Assembly: GCA_028292405.1 (NCBI GenBank)
Contig: JAQGMJ010000031.1
Coordinates: 1-64,000, forward strand
Direction of reading: 5' to 3'
Source: Betaproteobacteria bacterium
GTDB lineage: Bacteria; Pseudomonadota; Gammaproteobacteria; Burkholderiales; JAEUOS01
Length of the DNA stretch: 64,000 nt
A program made the position numbers and the translations under genes. The notes beneath the pieces are model-generated. The model was not told the origin of the DNA, made no database searches, and was given only the letters and a program-made list of their open reading frames with translations. Positions 34,373-44,312 of the stretch are shown piece by piece. How positions within the stretch are numbered: position 1 is the first letter of the stretch; each line of letters starts with the position of its first letter.

Positions 34373-35053
34373 ATGAAAGTATTGCTCGTCGAAGACAACG
34401 AGCTGGTCGCCAACTTCGTCAGAAAAGGCATGGAGGAGGCCGGCCACGCGATCGACCATGCGGCCGACGGCCGCGACGGCATGGCGCGCGCCACCGGCGG
34501 CACCTACGACGCCATCATCATGGACCGCATGCTGCCCGGCGGCATCGATGGTCTCGGCATCCTGGCCGCCTTGCGCGGCTCCGGCAGCAAGACGCCGGTG
34601 CTGATCCTCTCGGCGCTGTCGGACGTCGACGAGCGCATCCGCGGCCTGAAATGCGGCGCCGACGATTACCTGGTCAAGCCCTTCGCCTTCGGCGAGCTGC
34701 TGGCGCGGCTGGACGCGCTGTTGCGCCGCTCGCAGGAGTCCCAGGTCGCCACCACCCTGGCGATCGCCGACCTGCGGATGGACGTGCTGTCGCGCAAGGT
34801 GACGCGCGCCGGCCGCGCGGTCAACCTGCAGCCGAGGGAGTTCAAACTCCTGGAGTACCTGCTGCGCCACGCCAACCAGGTGGTGACCCGCACCATGCTG
34901 CTGGAAAACGTATGGAATTTCCATTTCGACCCGCAGACCAACGTGATCGATGTGCATGTGAGCAAGCTGCGGCAAAAGCTCGACGCCGGCACCGAGCGCC
35001 CGCTGTTGCGCACCATCCGCAACGCCGGCTACATGCTGACGGCGGAGGACTGA
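34373..35053 (+). CDS. OmpR-family DNA-binding response regulator
   Basis: The 226-residue protein has a receiver (D9/D51-type pocket: VEDN, IIMDRMLPGG, LSALSDVDERI, LVKPFAFGEL) and a C-terminal winged helix (LQPREFKLLEYLLRHANQVV; VIDVHVSKLRQKLD). It is followed after 4 bases by its histidine kinase. Similarity to the CopR/TctD-like branch is only by feel, so targets remain open. Confidence 0.92.
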   Translation: MKVLLVEDNELVANFVRKGMEEAGHAIDHAADGRDGMARATGGTYDAIIMDRMLPGGIDGLGILAALRGSGSKTPVLILSALSDVDERIRGLKCGADDYLVKPFAFGELLARLDALLRRSQESQVATTLAIADLRMDVLSRKVTRAGRAVNLQPREFKLLEYLLRHANQVVTRTMLLENVWNFHFDPQTNVIDVHVSKLRQKLDAGTERPLLRTIRNAGYMLTAED

Positions 35054-35057
35054 AGGC

Positions 35058-36512
35058 ATGTCCGGCGAGCGCCTGGCCGTGCCGCTGCCGCAAGCCGCGG
35101 CAGGCCACGCCGCCGGCTGGTGGCGCCTCAAGCCGCTGCCGCGCCCGCGTTTTTCCGCGCTCAACCTGGCCTTCGGCTTCACCGCGATTTCCATCGTCGT
35201 GCTCGCCACCTTCGCCGCGCCCTTGTGGTTCGCCTGGCACGAGGCGCTCGACCAGGGCCGGGGCGAGTTCTTGCGCGAAGAGGCGGTCTGGCTTTCAGAC
35301 ACCTTCCACAAGCGTGGCCCGGAGGTGCTGGCCGCCATCATCGACCGCCGCGTCATCAGCGAGCCGGCCACCGGCAAAATCGTGTTGTTCACCGATGCCG
35401 CGCGGCGCCGCCTTGCCGGCAACCTCTACGACTGGCCGGCCGAGTTCACCGATGCGCCGGGCCCGCAGTTGCTGACCGGTGAACTCAACGGCCGGCCCAC
35501 GCGCATGGTGATGGTGCGGGTGCCCCTGGCCGACGGCTACCAGCTGCTGGTCGGGCGCGTCACCGGCCGCTTCCAGCGCCTGGAAAACTATTTCATCTGG
35601 GGCCTGGCCGGCTGTACCGGCATCGTGCTGCTGCTGGGCCTGTTTTCCGGCCTGCTGATCCGCCGCGCCTTCATGGCCGAGGTGCACAACATCAGCCAGA
35701 CGGCTTCCGCCATCGTCGAAGGCAACCTGACGCGCCGCCTGCCGCTGCGCGACGCCGGCGGCAAGGGCGGTGGCGACGAGCTCGACATGCTGGCCCACAC
35801 CGTCAACCGCATGCTCGACCAGATCGAGCAGCTGATCCACGGCGTGCGCGACGTCGCCAATGCCATCGCCCACGACCTGCGCACCCCGCTGACCGAACTG
35901 CGTTCGCGCCTCGAAGGCCTGTCGCTGTCGCGCCCGCCGGCCGAAGTCACCTTCGCCGAAGTGGAATCCGCGGTGGCCGACGTCGACCGCGTGATCGGCA
36001 TTTTCAACGCCCTGCTGCGCTTGGCCGAGATCGATACCGGGGCGCGGCGCTCCGGCTTCGTCGAGGTCGATATCGCCAAGGTGCTGGGCGACACCGCCGA
36101 GTTCTACCAGCCGGTGGCCGAGCTCAAGGGTGTCGCGCTCTCCTGCGACATGCCGGCCACCCTGGTGGTCTCCGGCGACCCGCTGCTGCTGACCCAGGCG
36201 GTCGGCAACCTTATCGACAATGCCATCAAGTTCGCCCGCGAGCGCGGCGCCATCGCGCTCGCGGCGGAAGTGCGCGACGGCGGCGTCGTCGTGCTGACCG
36301 TGGCCGACGACGGGCCGGGCATCGCCGATGCCGAAAAACCCAAAGTCAGCGAGCGTTTCTACCGCGGCGACACCAGCCGCGGCACCCCCGGTGTCGGCCT
36401 GGGACTGAGTTTGGTGGCGGCGGTGGCCAAGCTGCATCGCGGCGGCCTGGAACTGCACGACAATCACCCCGGCCTGCGCGCCTCGCTGGTGCTGTTCTCG
36501 ATCCCGGCGTAG
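35058..36512 (+). CDS. Sensor histidine kinase
   Basis: The 484-residue kinase has two membrane spans (about 38–57 and 178–198) with a ~115-residue periplasmic sensor between. A HAMP follows, then the H-box AIAHDLRTPLTELR, the N-box GNLIDNAIKFA and the G-boxes DDGPGIAD and GVGLGLSLV. It is partner to the OmpR-type regulator just upstream, and the two form one operon. The signal is unknown. Confidence 0.92.
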   Translation: MSGERLAVPLPQAAAGHAAGWWRLKPLPRPRFSALNLAFGFTAISIVVLATFAAPLWFAWHEALDQGRGEFLREEAVWLSDTFHKRGPEVLAAIIDRRVISEPATGKIVLFTDAARRRLAGNLYDWPAEFTDAPGPQLLTGELNGRPTRMVMVRVPLADGYQLLVGRVTGRFQRLENYFIWGLAGCTGIVLLLGLFSGLLIRRAFMAEVHNISQTASAIVEGNLTRRLPLRDAGGKGGGDELDMLAHTVNRMLDQIEQLIHGVRDVANAIAHDLRTPLTELRSRLEGLSLSRPPAEVTFAEVESAVADVDRVIGIFNALLRLAEIDTGARRSGFVEVDIAKVLGDTAEFYQPVAELKGVALSCDMPATLVVSGDPLLLTQAVGNLIDNAIKFARERGAIALAAEVRDGGVVVLTVADDGPGIADAEKPKVSERFYRGDTSRGTPGVGLGLSLVAAVAKLHRGGLELHDNHPGLRASLVLFSIPA

Positions 36513-36645
36513 GCCAGCGCCGGCGGAAGCTGTGTTGCGGCGGCTTGCGTATACGTACATACGGCGCATAACTGGCATTTGCCGTCACGCTCGGTAAGAA
36601 TGCGCTCCCGCGCTTTCGCACTCTTCACTTTCATCCGGACCTTCC

Positions 36646-37467
36646 ATGGAACAAGCCCTGCCTCCCTGGCCCAACGGCGCACGCATCGCCGTCATGCTCA
36701 CCGTCATGTACGAAAGCTGGCCCGAGGGCAAGGGGCCGCCCTACGGTCCGATGGCCAGCAATTTGCGCGAAGGCACGCTCGACCTGCAATCGGTCTCCTG
36801 GGCCAACTACGGCGGGCGCACCGGCATCTGGCGCCTGATGCGCATGTTCGAAAAATTCGGCGTCAAGGCGACGATTTGCGCCAACGCCAAATCCCTCGAA
36901 CGCTTCCCCGAGGCGGCGAAGGAACTGGGGCGCGCCGGTCATGAGATCGCCGGCCATTCGTACACCCAGAACATGTTCCTGCCGTATATGAACGAGGAAG
37001 AGGAAAAGGCGCTGATCCACCGCTGCGCCGGCATCATCGAAGCCACCACCGGCTTCAAGATGGTCGGCTGGGCCAGCCCGCGCATGACGCCGACAGTGCA
37101 CACCGCGCGCTTTCTCGCCGAGGCTGGCTGCCTGTGGCACGGTGACTATCACGACACCGACCTGCCTTACATCGTCACCGAAGGCGGCAAGAAGCTGGTG
37201 GCCCTGCCGCATAGCGAATTCACCGACAACCGCGTGATGCGCGGCAGCCCGAAAGATTTCTACGACGTCTACAAAGGCATGTTCGACTACCTCTACGAGA
37301 ACGAGCCTGGCGCGCAGATCAACCTGACCCTGCACAGCCACTTCGGCGCCCGCCCGCCGATCGCGGCGATGCTCAACGAGATCATCAAGTACTACCAGGG
37401 CCACGAAGGCGTGTGGTTCCCGCGCCATGACGAAATGGCGCGCCACGTGCTAGGCATCAAGGCATAG
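36646..37467 (+). CDS. Polysaccharide deacetylase / PuuE-type allantoinase family protein
   Basis: The 273-residue NodB-fold protein has SWANYGGRTGIWRLMRMFEKF, KATICANAKSLERFPE and the metal-binding histidines in GHEIAGHSYTQN. A late LTLHSHFGARP motif follows. The layout (tyrosine/glycine-rich YGGRTG, no cell-wall anchor, no signal peptide) resembles the cytoplasmic PuuE-like allantoinase branch. The first-motif TFDD of polysaccharide deacetylases is not evident, so deacetylase activity on sugars is doubtful. It precedes a TctC-type receptor by 43 bases. Confidence 0.8.
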   Translation: MEQALPPWPNGARIAVMLTVMYESWPEGKGPPYGPMASNLREGTLDLQSVSWANYGGRTGIWRLMRMFEKFGVKATICANAKSLERFPEAAKELGRAGHEIAGHSYTQNMFLPYMNEEEEKALIHRCAGIIEATTGFKMVGWASPRMTPTVHTARFLAEAGCLWHGDYHDTDLPYIVTEGGKKLVALPHSEFTDNRVMRGSPKDFYDVYKGMFDYLYENEPGAQINLTLHSHFGARPPIAAMLNEIIKYYQGHEGVWFPRHDEMARHVLGIKA

Positions 37468-37510
37468 CCGCACCGAAGCGCCGACACCAAACAAAGCCGG
37501 AGACAAACTG

Positions 37511-38506
37511 ATGCAAGCTTCCCGTTCGGGCGCGCGCCTGCGCGCCTTCGCCGCCGCGCTCTTCGGCGCCGCCAGCCTCATCGTTGCGCAACAAGCGCAG
37601 GCGCAGCCTTATCCGGCCCGCGTCATCCGTATCGTCGTGCCCTATGCCGCCGGCGGCGGGGTCGACACCGTCGGCCGCGCCGTTGCGCAGGAACTCACCG
37701 GCAGCCTCGGCCAGTCCGTGATCATCGACAACCGGCCCGGCGGCAACAGCGTGATCGGCACCGAGCAGGTCGCCCGGGCGCTGGCCGACGGCTACACCCT
37801 GCTGGTGACCGTGGGCTCGCACTACGCCATGCCCTATCTGTCGAAAAACGTGCACTACGACCCGGTGAAGGACTTTTCCCCCATCACCATCATCGGCAAG
37901 GCGCCGCAGGTGCTGTTCGTCGGCAGCGCCACCGGCATCATGTCGGTCAAGGATCTGATCGCCTACGTGAAAAAGAATCCCGGCAAGGTTTCTTTCGCCA
38001 CTTCCGGCGCCGGCACTTCGCAGCACCTGGGGGGCGAGTTGCTGAACCACCTGGCCGGCCTCGACATGACCCACGTCCCCTACAAGGGCGGCGCCCCCGC
38101 CCTGACCGATGTTGTCGGCGGCCAGGTGCCGGTGGGCATCCTGATCTACTCCAACGTCAAGCAATACGCCGCCGCCGGCAAGGTACGCCCCCTGGCGATG
38201 ATCGAAGCCACCCGCGCCAAGGGCGCGCCGGACATTCCCACCATGGCGGAGGCCGGCGTGCCCGGCTTTGCCGTGCCCGACACCTGGGTCGGCGTTCTCG
38301 GCCCCGCGGGCCTGCCGCGCGAGGTGGTCAGCATCCTGAATGCCGCCATTACCAAGGCCGCGGCCTCCGCCGACCTGCGCTCGCGCCTGGAGGGTGCAGG
38401 CTTCGAAGTCGACGTGACGCCGGCCGACAAGTTTGCCCCGCAAGGGCCGAAGATCGCCGAGATGTACCGCTCTATTATCACCACCGCTGGCATCAAGCCT
38501 GAGTAA
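37511..38506 (+). CDS. TctC/Bug-family periplasmic solute-binding protein
   Basis: The 331-residue protein has a signal peptide (cleavage near AQAQP), then YPARVIRIVVPYAAGGGVDT, IIDNRPGGNSVIGTEQVA and THVPYKGGAPALTDVVGGQ. It is coupled to the deacetylase-family gene upstream, a common pairing in which the receptor may deliver the hydrolase's substrate. No TctAB partner is present. Confidence 0.92.
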   Translation: MQASRSGARLRAFAAALFGAASLIVAQQAQAQPYPARVIRIVVPYAAGGGVDTVGRAVAQELTGSLGQSVIIDNRPGGNSVIGTEQVARALADGYTLLVTVGSHYAMPYLSKNVHYDPVKDFSPITIIGKAPQVLFVGSATGIMSVKDLIAYVKKNPGKVSFATSGAGTSQHLGGELLNHLAGLDMTHVPYKGGAPALTDVVGGQVPVGILIYSNVKQYAAAGKVRPLAMIEATRAKGAPDIPTMAEAGVPGFAVPDTWVGVLGPAGLPREVVSILNAAITKAAASADLRSRLEGAGFEVDVTPADKFAPQGPKIAEMYRSIITTAGIKPE

Positions 38507-38604
38507 GTGCCTGCTCGCTTGCGCGTTGGGCTATCGGGATGCCTTGGGGGGAGGGCGCTCTGGTATAATCCGGTCTTGATTTTTCAGGCTTTTTTGGCAT
38601 TTTA

Positions 38605-39765
38605 ATGTCCCAGTTTTCGCGCGCTGCGCGGGCCTTCGCGGCCCTTGCTCTGGCCATTTGCGCAGGCCTGGTTGCGGCACCCGCCGCGGCCCAGAATCCC
38701 CCCGCCCCGGTCCTCAACGCCAAAGCCTGGTATCTGCTGGACATGACCAGCGGCCAGGTGCTGGCCGCGCAAGGCCCGGCCGAGCGGGTCGAGCCGGCAT
38801 CGCTGACCAAGCTGATGACGGCCTACCTTACCTTCGCCGCGCTCAAGTCCAAAAGCATCAGCCTGGAGCAGACGGTGCCGGTGTCCACGCGGGCATGGAA
38901 GGCGGTGGGCTCGCGCATGTTCATCGAGCCGAACAAGCCGGTGACTGTGGCCGAGGCGATGCGCGGCACGATCATCCAGTCCGGCAACGACTCTTCCATC
39001 GCCCTGGCCGAACTGGTCGCCGGCAGCGAAGACCAGTTCGCGGCGATGATGAATCGCGAGGCCCAGCGCCTGGGGATGAAGAATACCCATTTCCAGAACG
39101 CCACCGGCCTGCCCGATCCGCAGCACTACACGACTGTGGAAGACCTGGCGAGGCTGGCTTCGGCGCTGATCCGCGACTACCCCGATTTTTACCCCCTGTA
39201 CTCCACCAAGGAATACACCTACAACAAGATCACCCAGCCGAACCGCAACCGCCTGCTGTGGCTGGACCCGAACGTCGACGGCATGAAGACCGGGCATACC
39301 GATTCCGCCGGCTTTTGCCTGATCGCTTCGGCCAAGCGCGGGCCGCGCCGGCTGCTGTCGGTAGTGGTCGGTACGCAGACCGAATCGGCGCGTTCGACCG
39401 AATCGCAAAAGCTGCTGAACTACGGCTTCCTCGGCTACGACGCGGTGCGCCTGTATGAGAAGGGCCAGAACGTCTCGGCGCTGGAAGTGTGGAAGGGCGA
39501 GTCGCGCGAGGTGAAAGCCGGCTTCGACCGTGAGCTTTATGTCACCGTGCCCAAGGGCGAGGCGCCCAAGCTCAAGGCCACGCTGAACACGCAAAAGCCG
39601 CTGCTGGCGCCAATCTCCCTGGGCCAGAAAATCGGCAGCATGAAAGTCACCCTGGACGGCCGCGACATCGCCGAAATCCCGGTAGTGGCGCTCGACAAGG
39701 TGGGCGCCGCCGGCTTTTTCGGCCGCACGCTTGATACCATGCGGCTGTGGTTTTCCAAGAAATAA
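38605..39765 (+). CDS. dacC: D-alanyl-D-alanine carboxypeptidase (PBP5/6 family)
   Basis: This low-molecular-mass penicillin-binding protein trims pentapeptide side chains of peptidoglycan. It has 386 residues with a signal peptide (cleavage after AAAAQ), catalytic S66-x-x-K69 (SLTK), S126-G-N128 and the KTG triad (DGMKTGHTDSAGFC). A C-terminal beta domain and amphipathic anchor (DTMRLWFSKK) follow. It heads the dacC–dat–ybeD–lipB run typical of betaproteobacteria. Confidence 0.93.
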   Translation: MSQFSRAARAFAALALAICAGLVAAPAAAQNPPAPVLNAKAWYLLDMTSGQVLAAQGPAERVEPASLTKLMTAYLTFAALKSKSISLEQTVPVSTRAWKAVGSRMFIEPNKPVTVAEAMRGTIIQSGNDSSIALAELVAGSEDQFAAMMNREAQRLGMKNTHFQNATGLPDPQHYTTVEDLARLASALIRDYPDFYPLYSTKEYTYNKITQPNRNRLLWLDPNVDGMKTGHTDSAGFCLIASAKRGPRRLLSVVVGTQTESARSTESQKLLNYGFLGYDAVRLYEKGQNVSALEVWKGESREVKAGFDRELYVTVPKGEAPKLKATLNTQKPLLAPISLGQKIGSMKVTLDGRDIAEIPVVALDKVGAAGFFGRTLDTMRLWFSKK

Positions 39766-39779
39766 CGCCCGAGGCCGCG

Positions 39780-40667
39780 ATGACCCTGCCCGCAGAATTG
39801 CTCAACCGCACCGTCTACCTGAACGGCGAATTCCTGCCCCTGAAAGACGCCAAGGTTTCGGTGCTCGACCGTGGCTTTATTTTCGGCGACGGTATCTACG
39901 AAGTGGTGGCGATCTACAACAAGAAGCCGTTCCGCATGGAGCAGCACCTGGATCGGCTGGAGCGCTCGCTGGACAAGATCAAGCTGAAAAACCCGCTGTC
40001 GCGCCAGGGCTGGAAAGACCTGATCGCCAAGCTTGCCGATACGCTGCCCGACCCCGACCAGTTCGTCTATTTCCAGATCACCCGCGGGGTGGCGCCGCGC
40101 GATTTCGGCTTTCCCGCGGCCGATACCGATACCACGCTGTTCGCCATCACCTCGCCGTTCAAGCCGGTGCCCCAGGCGCAACGCGAAGGCGGCCTGACCC
40201 TCACCAAGCTGCCCGACCTGCGCTGGCTGCGCTGCGACATCAAGTCGGTGTCGCTGCTGGGTGCGGTGCTGGCCAAGCAGGATTCCCTTGACGCCGGTGT
40301 GGACGATTGCGTGATGTTTCGCGACGGCTACCTCACCGAGTCCTCCTCCGCCAACGTGTGGATCGTCAAGGACGGCAAGGTTTATGCGCCGCCGCGCGAC
40401 AACCTGATTCTCGAAGGCATACGCTATGGCCTGATGCAGGAAATGGCCGAGTCCAGCGGCATTCCCTTCGAGGTCAGGCGCATTACCGAAGCCGAAGTCG
40501 ATGCCGCCGACGAAGTCCTGATCACCTCGGCCACCCGCGAGGTGGTCGCCGGCACGCGGTTGAACGGCAAGGCCATCGGCCGGGGCGATTACGCCGGCAA
40601 GCCCGGCCCGGTTTACCACAAGTTTTACGCGGCTTACCAGGAAGCGAAAAAGCGTTTGTGCGGCTGA
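39780..40667 (+). CDS. dat: D-amino-acid aminotransferase (class IV PLP)
   Basis: The 295-residue class IV PLP aminotransferase has YLNGEFLPLKDAKVSVLDRGF and GDGIYEVV at the N-terminal domain. The PLP lysine is in CDIKSVSLL, and the phosphate-binding region is LTESSSANVWIV and TSATREVV. It probably supplies D-Ala or D-Glu. It starts 14 bases after dacC, with which it is commonly paired. Confidence 0.88.
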   Translation: MTLPAELLNRTVYLNGEFLPLKDAKVSVLDRGFIFGDGIYEVVAIYNKKPFRMEQHLDRLERSLDKIKLKNPLSRQGWKDLIAKLADTLPDPDQFVYFQITRGVAPRDFGFPAADTDTTLFAITSPFKPVPQAQREGGLTLTKLPDLRWLRCDIKSVSLLGAVLAKQDSLDAGVDDCVMFRDGYLTESSSANVWIVKDGKVYAPPRDNLILEGIRYGLMQEMAESSGIPFEVRRITEAEVDAADEVLITSATREVVAGTRLNGKAIGRGDYAGKPGPVYHKFYAAYQEAKKRLCG

Positions 40668-40785
40668 AAGCGGGCGCGGGCAGGGGCGCGGCGGCTTGTA
40701 AACCGCTCCGCCAGGCACCATTTACAAGGCTGTCCAACCTGACCGAAAGCCTGGCGCCATGTTGAATCTTGCAGGGGTGCAAACG

Positions 40786-41052
40786 ATGGAACAACCCGAG
40801 TCCCTGATCGAATACCCGACCGACTTCCCGCTCAAGGTGGTGGGCAAGACGCAGCCGGCTTTCGCCCAGACCATCCTCGAACTGGTGAAGCGCCACGCGC
40901 CGGATTTCGACGAGGCCAGCATCGGCATGCGCCCCTCGCGCGAAGGCAACTACCTTAGCCTCACCTTCATCATCCGCGCCACTTCGCGCGAGCAGCTCGA
41001 CGCCCTGTACCAGGACCTGTCGGACCATCCGATGGTGCAGTGGGCGCTCTAG
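40786..41052 (+). CDS. ybeD: DUF493/YbeD-family protein
   Basis: The 88-residue protein matches Ybe[41 protein letters not shown] split by a short loop, and a C-terminal [15 protein letters not shown]. It is structurally like ACT regulatory domains and commonly precedes lipB. The second ATG was chosen because a GGGG-rich ribosome site precedes it, and the first ATG would add nine residues. Confidence 0.9.
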   Translation: MEQPESLIEYPTDFPLKVVGKTQPAFAQTILELVKRHAPDFDEASIGMRPSREGNYLSLTFIIRATSREQLDALYQDLSDHPMVQWAL

Positions 41053-41054
41053 CC

Positions 41055-41720
41055 ATGCTGGCTGCGCAACCCGTGGCCGCGGCGGCATTGCCGCCTGTTG
41101 CGGGTGCGCTTGTCCCGGTACGGGTGCGGCGCCTGGGCTTGACCGAACACGCCGCCACGTTTGCCGCCATGCGCGCCTTTACCGACGCGCGCGACGCACA
41201 GACGCCGGACGAAATCTGGCTCACCGAACATGCGCCCGTCTATACCCTGGGCCTGGCGGGCAAGCCCGAGCATGTGCTCAACCCCGGCGACATTCCGGTG
41301 GTGGGGATCGACCGCGGCGGCCAGGTGACGTATCACGGGCCGGGGCAGGTGGTCGCTTATATTCTGGTCGACTTGCGGCGGCGCGGTTTGAAGGTGCGTG
41401 AGCTGGTGGCGCGCCTCGAAGATGCCCTCATCGCGACGCTCGTGCAGTACGGCGTGGCCGGCCACCGCCGCACCGGCATGCCCGGCGTTTACGTGAATGA
41501 TGCGAAAATCGCGGCGTTGGGCCTGAAAGTGCGCAACGGCTGCAGCTATCACGGCGTCAGCCTGAACGTGGCGATGGACCTGGCTCCTTTTGCCGGCATC
41601 AACCCCTGCGGCTATGCGGGGCTGGAAATGGCGCAACTGACCCAATTCGTTCCCGGCGTGGATGTGGAAACGGCGGGGTCGCGCCTGGCCGCGCAATTGG
41701 CCGCCGCGCTGAACACATGA
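41055..41720 (+). CDS. lipB: Octanoyl-[ACP]:protein N-octanoyltransferase LipB
   Basis: LipB transfers octanoyl from ACP to lipoyl domains. The 221-residue protein has [12 protein letters not shown] (substrate loop), the catalytic Cys185 (GINPCGYAG) and Lys151 (NDAKIAALG). The ATG is two bases after the ybeD stop, and a GTG start inside ybeD is also open. Its partner lipA lies 2.6 kb downstream, separated by two unrelated genes. Confidence 0.95.
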   Translation: MLAAQPVAAAALPPVAGALVPVRVRRLGLTEHAATFAAMRAFTDARDAQTPDEIWLTEHAPVYTLGLAGKPEHVLNPGDIPVVGIDRGGQVTYHGPGQVVAYILVDLRRRGLKVRELVARLEDALIATLVQYGVAGHRRTGMPGVYVNDAKIAALGLKVRNGCSYHGVSLNVAMDLAPFAGINPCGYAGLEMAQLTQFVPGVDVETAGSRLAAQLAAALNT

Positions 41721-41733
41721 TTGCGAATCATTC

Positions 41734-43497
41734 ATGAGCATCGTTCTTGGTATCACCGCATCGCACGACGCTTCCGCTTGCGTGTTTCGCGACGGCAAGC
41801 TGGTGGCCGCGGTTTCCGAAGAGCGCATCTCGCGCATCAAGTGCGACGGTGACCGCATGCCGCAAGGCGCGATCGACGAATGCCTGCGCATCGCCGGCAT
41901 TGCGCGCAAGGAGGTGGACCATATCGCCTCTAACTACGATCATTTCGCCGCTGGTTATGTGCATCTTGACGCGCCCCTGTACAAGCGGCTTGAACGCGCG
42001 ATTTCAGCCGGCGTGAAGCGCCTGCGCGGCATCGATGACGGCAAGCAGGTGTTCCTGCGCAGCGTACAAAACGACTTGCGGCGCACCGGCTCGGCGCAAA
42101 GGCCGGAGGAATTCCTCGACGTGCCGGCGTTTCTCGCCGCGGAAGGCTTTCGCGTCGATGCGCAATTGCGTTTTTTCGATCACCACCTTTCGCATGCTGC
42201 CGCGGCCGCGTTCTACTCCGGCTACGACAAGTGCCTGGTGATCACCATGGATGGCGAGGGCGATCTCGACATCCACTACACCGCCGGCACATTCGACGGC
42301 GAGCGCCTGCAATGCCTGAAGGTGGGCGACGAGCCGGGCAACTCGCCGGGCTACTTCTACATGAACATCACCGAGCTGCTCGGCTTCCGGCCGCTGCGCC
42401 ACGAGGGCAAGGTGCTGGGCCTGGCGGCGTTCGGCGATCCTAAGCCCCTGTACAGCGAATTTAAAAAGGCATTAAGGTTGTCCAGGGACGGCCTGGGTTT
42501 CGATTCCGATTTCAACGGTGTCGAGGACGCCCTGGCGAAGCGCCGCGCCTTCCTCGAAAAGGCGATCAAGGGCCACTTGCGCGAGAATGTTGCCGCCGCC
42601 GCCCAGGCCGTGTTCGAAGAGGCCATTGCCGCCATCTGCCGCAACTTCCTGGTCAAGACCGGCATGCGCAAGTTGGCTCTCAACGGTGGCGTGTTCGCCA
42701 ACGTCAAGCTGAACCAGCGCCTGGCCGCGCTGCCGGAGTGCGATAGCCTGTTCATTTTCCCCGGCATGTCGGACGCGGGCAATTGCGTCGGCGCGGCCGT
42801 GCTTTTGCTCGACAAGCTCGAACCCGGCTTCCTGGCGAAAAACAGGCATGCCCTCGACAACGTCTACTGGGGCACCGACCCCACGCGCGACGAGATCAAG
42901 GCCGAACTAGATCGCCGTGGCTTGAAATATGAAGAACTGCCTTTCGAGCAGGTGGTGGAAAAAAGCGCCCAGGCGATGAACAACGCGCAGGTGGTTGGCT
43001 GGTTCCAGGGCGCGATGGAGTTCGGCCCGCGCGCGCTGGGCAACCGCTCGATGATCGCCGCCCCCACCGACCGTTCGATCAACACCTGGCTGAACGAGCG
43101 CCTGGAACGCACCGAGTTCATGCCCTTCGCGCCCTCCACGCTGGCGGAGTATGCTGACGAAGTGTATGAAGGGGTCGAGCCAGGCCGCCACGCCGCCGAA
43201 TTCATGACCATCACCTACGACGTGAAAAAGGAATGGCACGAGCGCATTCCCGCCGTGGTGCACGTCGACGGCACGGCGCGGCCGCAGTTGGTGCGGCGCG
43301 ACCGCAATCCCAAATACTGGCAGCTGATCGAGCGTTACCGCCAGCTCTCCGGCATTCCGCTGGTGCTCAACACCAGTTTCAACGTGCACGAAGAGCCGAT
43401 CGTCCGCGGCCCGCAGGAAGCGGCGCAGGCGCTGGTGGACCGGCGCATCGACCACCTGGCCATCGGCAATTTCTGGGTGTCGGGAAAGCCCACGTAA
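41734..43497 (+). CDS. Carbamoyltransferase (NodU/CmcH/TobZ family)
   Basis: The 587-residue O-carbamoyltransferase has an N-terminal Kae1-like domain (LGITASHDASACVFRDG, FFDHHLSHAAAAAFYSG, TMDGEGD) with metal-binding histidines. A C-terminal YrdC-like domain follows (WFQGAMEFGPRALGNRS, PLVLNTSFNVHEEPIV). Such enzymes carbamoylate hydroxyls on antibiotics, Nod factors or surface sugars. It is inserted with the FkbM methyltransferase between lipB and lipA, 13 bases after lipB. Confidence 0.92.
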   Translation: MSIVLGITASHDASACVFRDGKLVAAVSEERISRIKCDGDRMPQGAIDECLRIAGIARKEVDHIASNYDHFAAGYVHLDAPLYKRLERAISAGVKRLRGIDDGKQVFLRSVQNDLRRTGSAQRPEEFLDVPAFLAAEGFRVDAQLRFFDHHLSHAAAAAFYSGYDKCLVITMDGEGDLDIHYTAGTFDGERLQCLKVGDEPGNSPGYFYMNITELLGFRPLRHEGKVLGLAAFGDPKPLYSEFKKALRLSRDGLGFDSDFNGVEDALAKRRAFLEKAIKGHLRENVAAAAQAVFEEAIAAICRNFLVKTGMRKLALNGGVFANVKLNQRLAALPECDSLFIFPGMSDAGNCVGAAVLLLDKLEPGFLAKNRHALDNVYWGTDPTRDEIKAELDRRGLKYEELPFEQVVEKSAQAMNNAQVVGWFQGAMEFGPRALGNRSMIAAPTDRSINTWLNERLERTEFMPFAPSTLAEYADEVYEGVEPGRHAAEFMTITYDVKKEWHERIPAVVHVDGTARPQLVRRDRNPKYWQLIERYRQLSGIPLVLNTSFNVHEEPIVRGPQEAAQALVDRRIDHLAIGNFWVSGKPT

Positions 43498-43502
43498 ATC
43501 AT

Positions 43503-44312
43503 ATGCCCCAAAAAGTCTGGCAGCGCTGCGCCGATATCCTCGACCGGGTGTTCCCCGCGGCCGGGGTGCGGGTCGTGCTGGACGTCGGCGCCCGCGACTG
43601 CGGCGAGAGCAGTGACTTCGCCCGCCATTATCCGGTGGCGACGGTGTACGCCTTCGAATGCAACCCGGCCACGCTGCCGCTGTGTCGCGCCGCCGCGGCG
43701 GCCGAGCCGCGCATCGTGCTCACCGAAAAGGCCGCGTCCAACCGCGCCGGCACGCTGGCGTTTTTCCCCACCGATCCTGAAAAGACCGTCACCGGCCTGC
43801 AAAACGGCAACCCCGGCGCCTCTTCGATGTTCGAGGCCACCGGCGCCTACCCGGAAGAGACCTATGTGCAAAAGCGCATCGAGGTCGAGGCAATTCGCCT
43901 GGACGGCTTCCTGGCGCAGCAGGGCGTGGGCGCCATCGACGTGCTATGGATGGACGTGCAGGGGGCCGAGCGCCTGGTGCTCGAAGGCCTGGGCGAGTGC
44001 CTGCGCGAGGTCAAGGCGGTGCACATGGAAGCCGAGTTCTTCGAAATCTACAAGGGGCAGGCCTTGTTCCAGGACGTCGATGCCTATTTGCGCCGGTACG
44101 GCTTCACCCTCCTCGGTTTTACCTCCTACTCGCGCTATTCGGCCGACTGCCTGTACGTGCGCGGCGACGTTCCCGTCGCCATGGCGGCGCTGCACGGCGA
44201 GTTCCCTTTTCTCAAGCGCAATCTGGGTAAACTGCGCAAACACAAGATCAAACGCGCCTTGCGGCGGGCCATCGGCCTGCCGGCATGGGCGCAAGCGAAA
44301 CAGCCATCATGA
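43503..44312 (+). CDS. FkbM-family methyltransferase
   Basis: The 269-residue SAM-dependent methyltransferase has motif [18 protein letters not shown], acidic loop [20 protein letters not shown], the FkbM signature [17 protein letters not shown] and a C-terminal basic tail. It starts five bases after the carbamoyltransferase stop and its own stop overlaps the lipA ATG. It is thus fully embedded in the lip operon. It likely O-methylates the same glycan or metabolite that the neighbour carbamoylates. Confidence 0.85.
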   Translation: MPQKVWQRCADILDRVFPAAGVRVVLDVGARDCGESSDFARHYPVATVYAFECNPATLPLCRAAAAAEPRIVLTEKAASNRAGTLAFFPTDPEKTVTGLQNGNPGASSMFEATGAYPEETYVQKRIEVEAIRLDGFLAQQGVGAIDVLWMDVQGAERLVLEGLGECLREVKAVHMEAEFFEIYKGQALFQDVDAYLRRYGFTLLGFTSYSRYSADCLYVRGDVPVAMAALHGEFPFLKRNLGKLRKHKIKRALRRAIGLPAWAQAKQPS

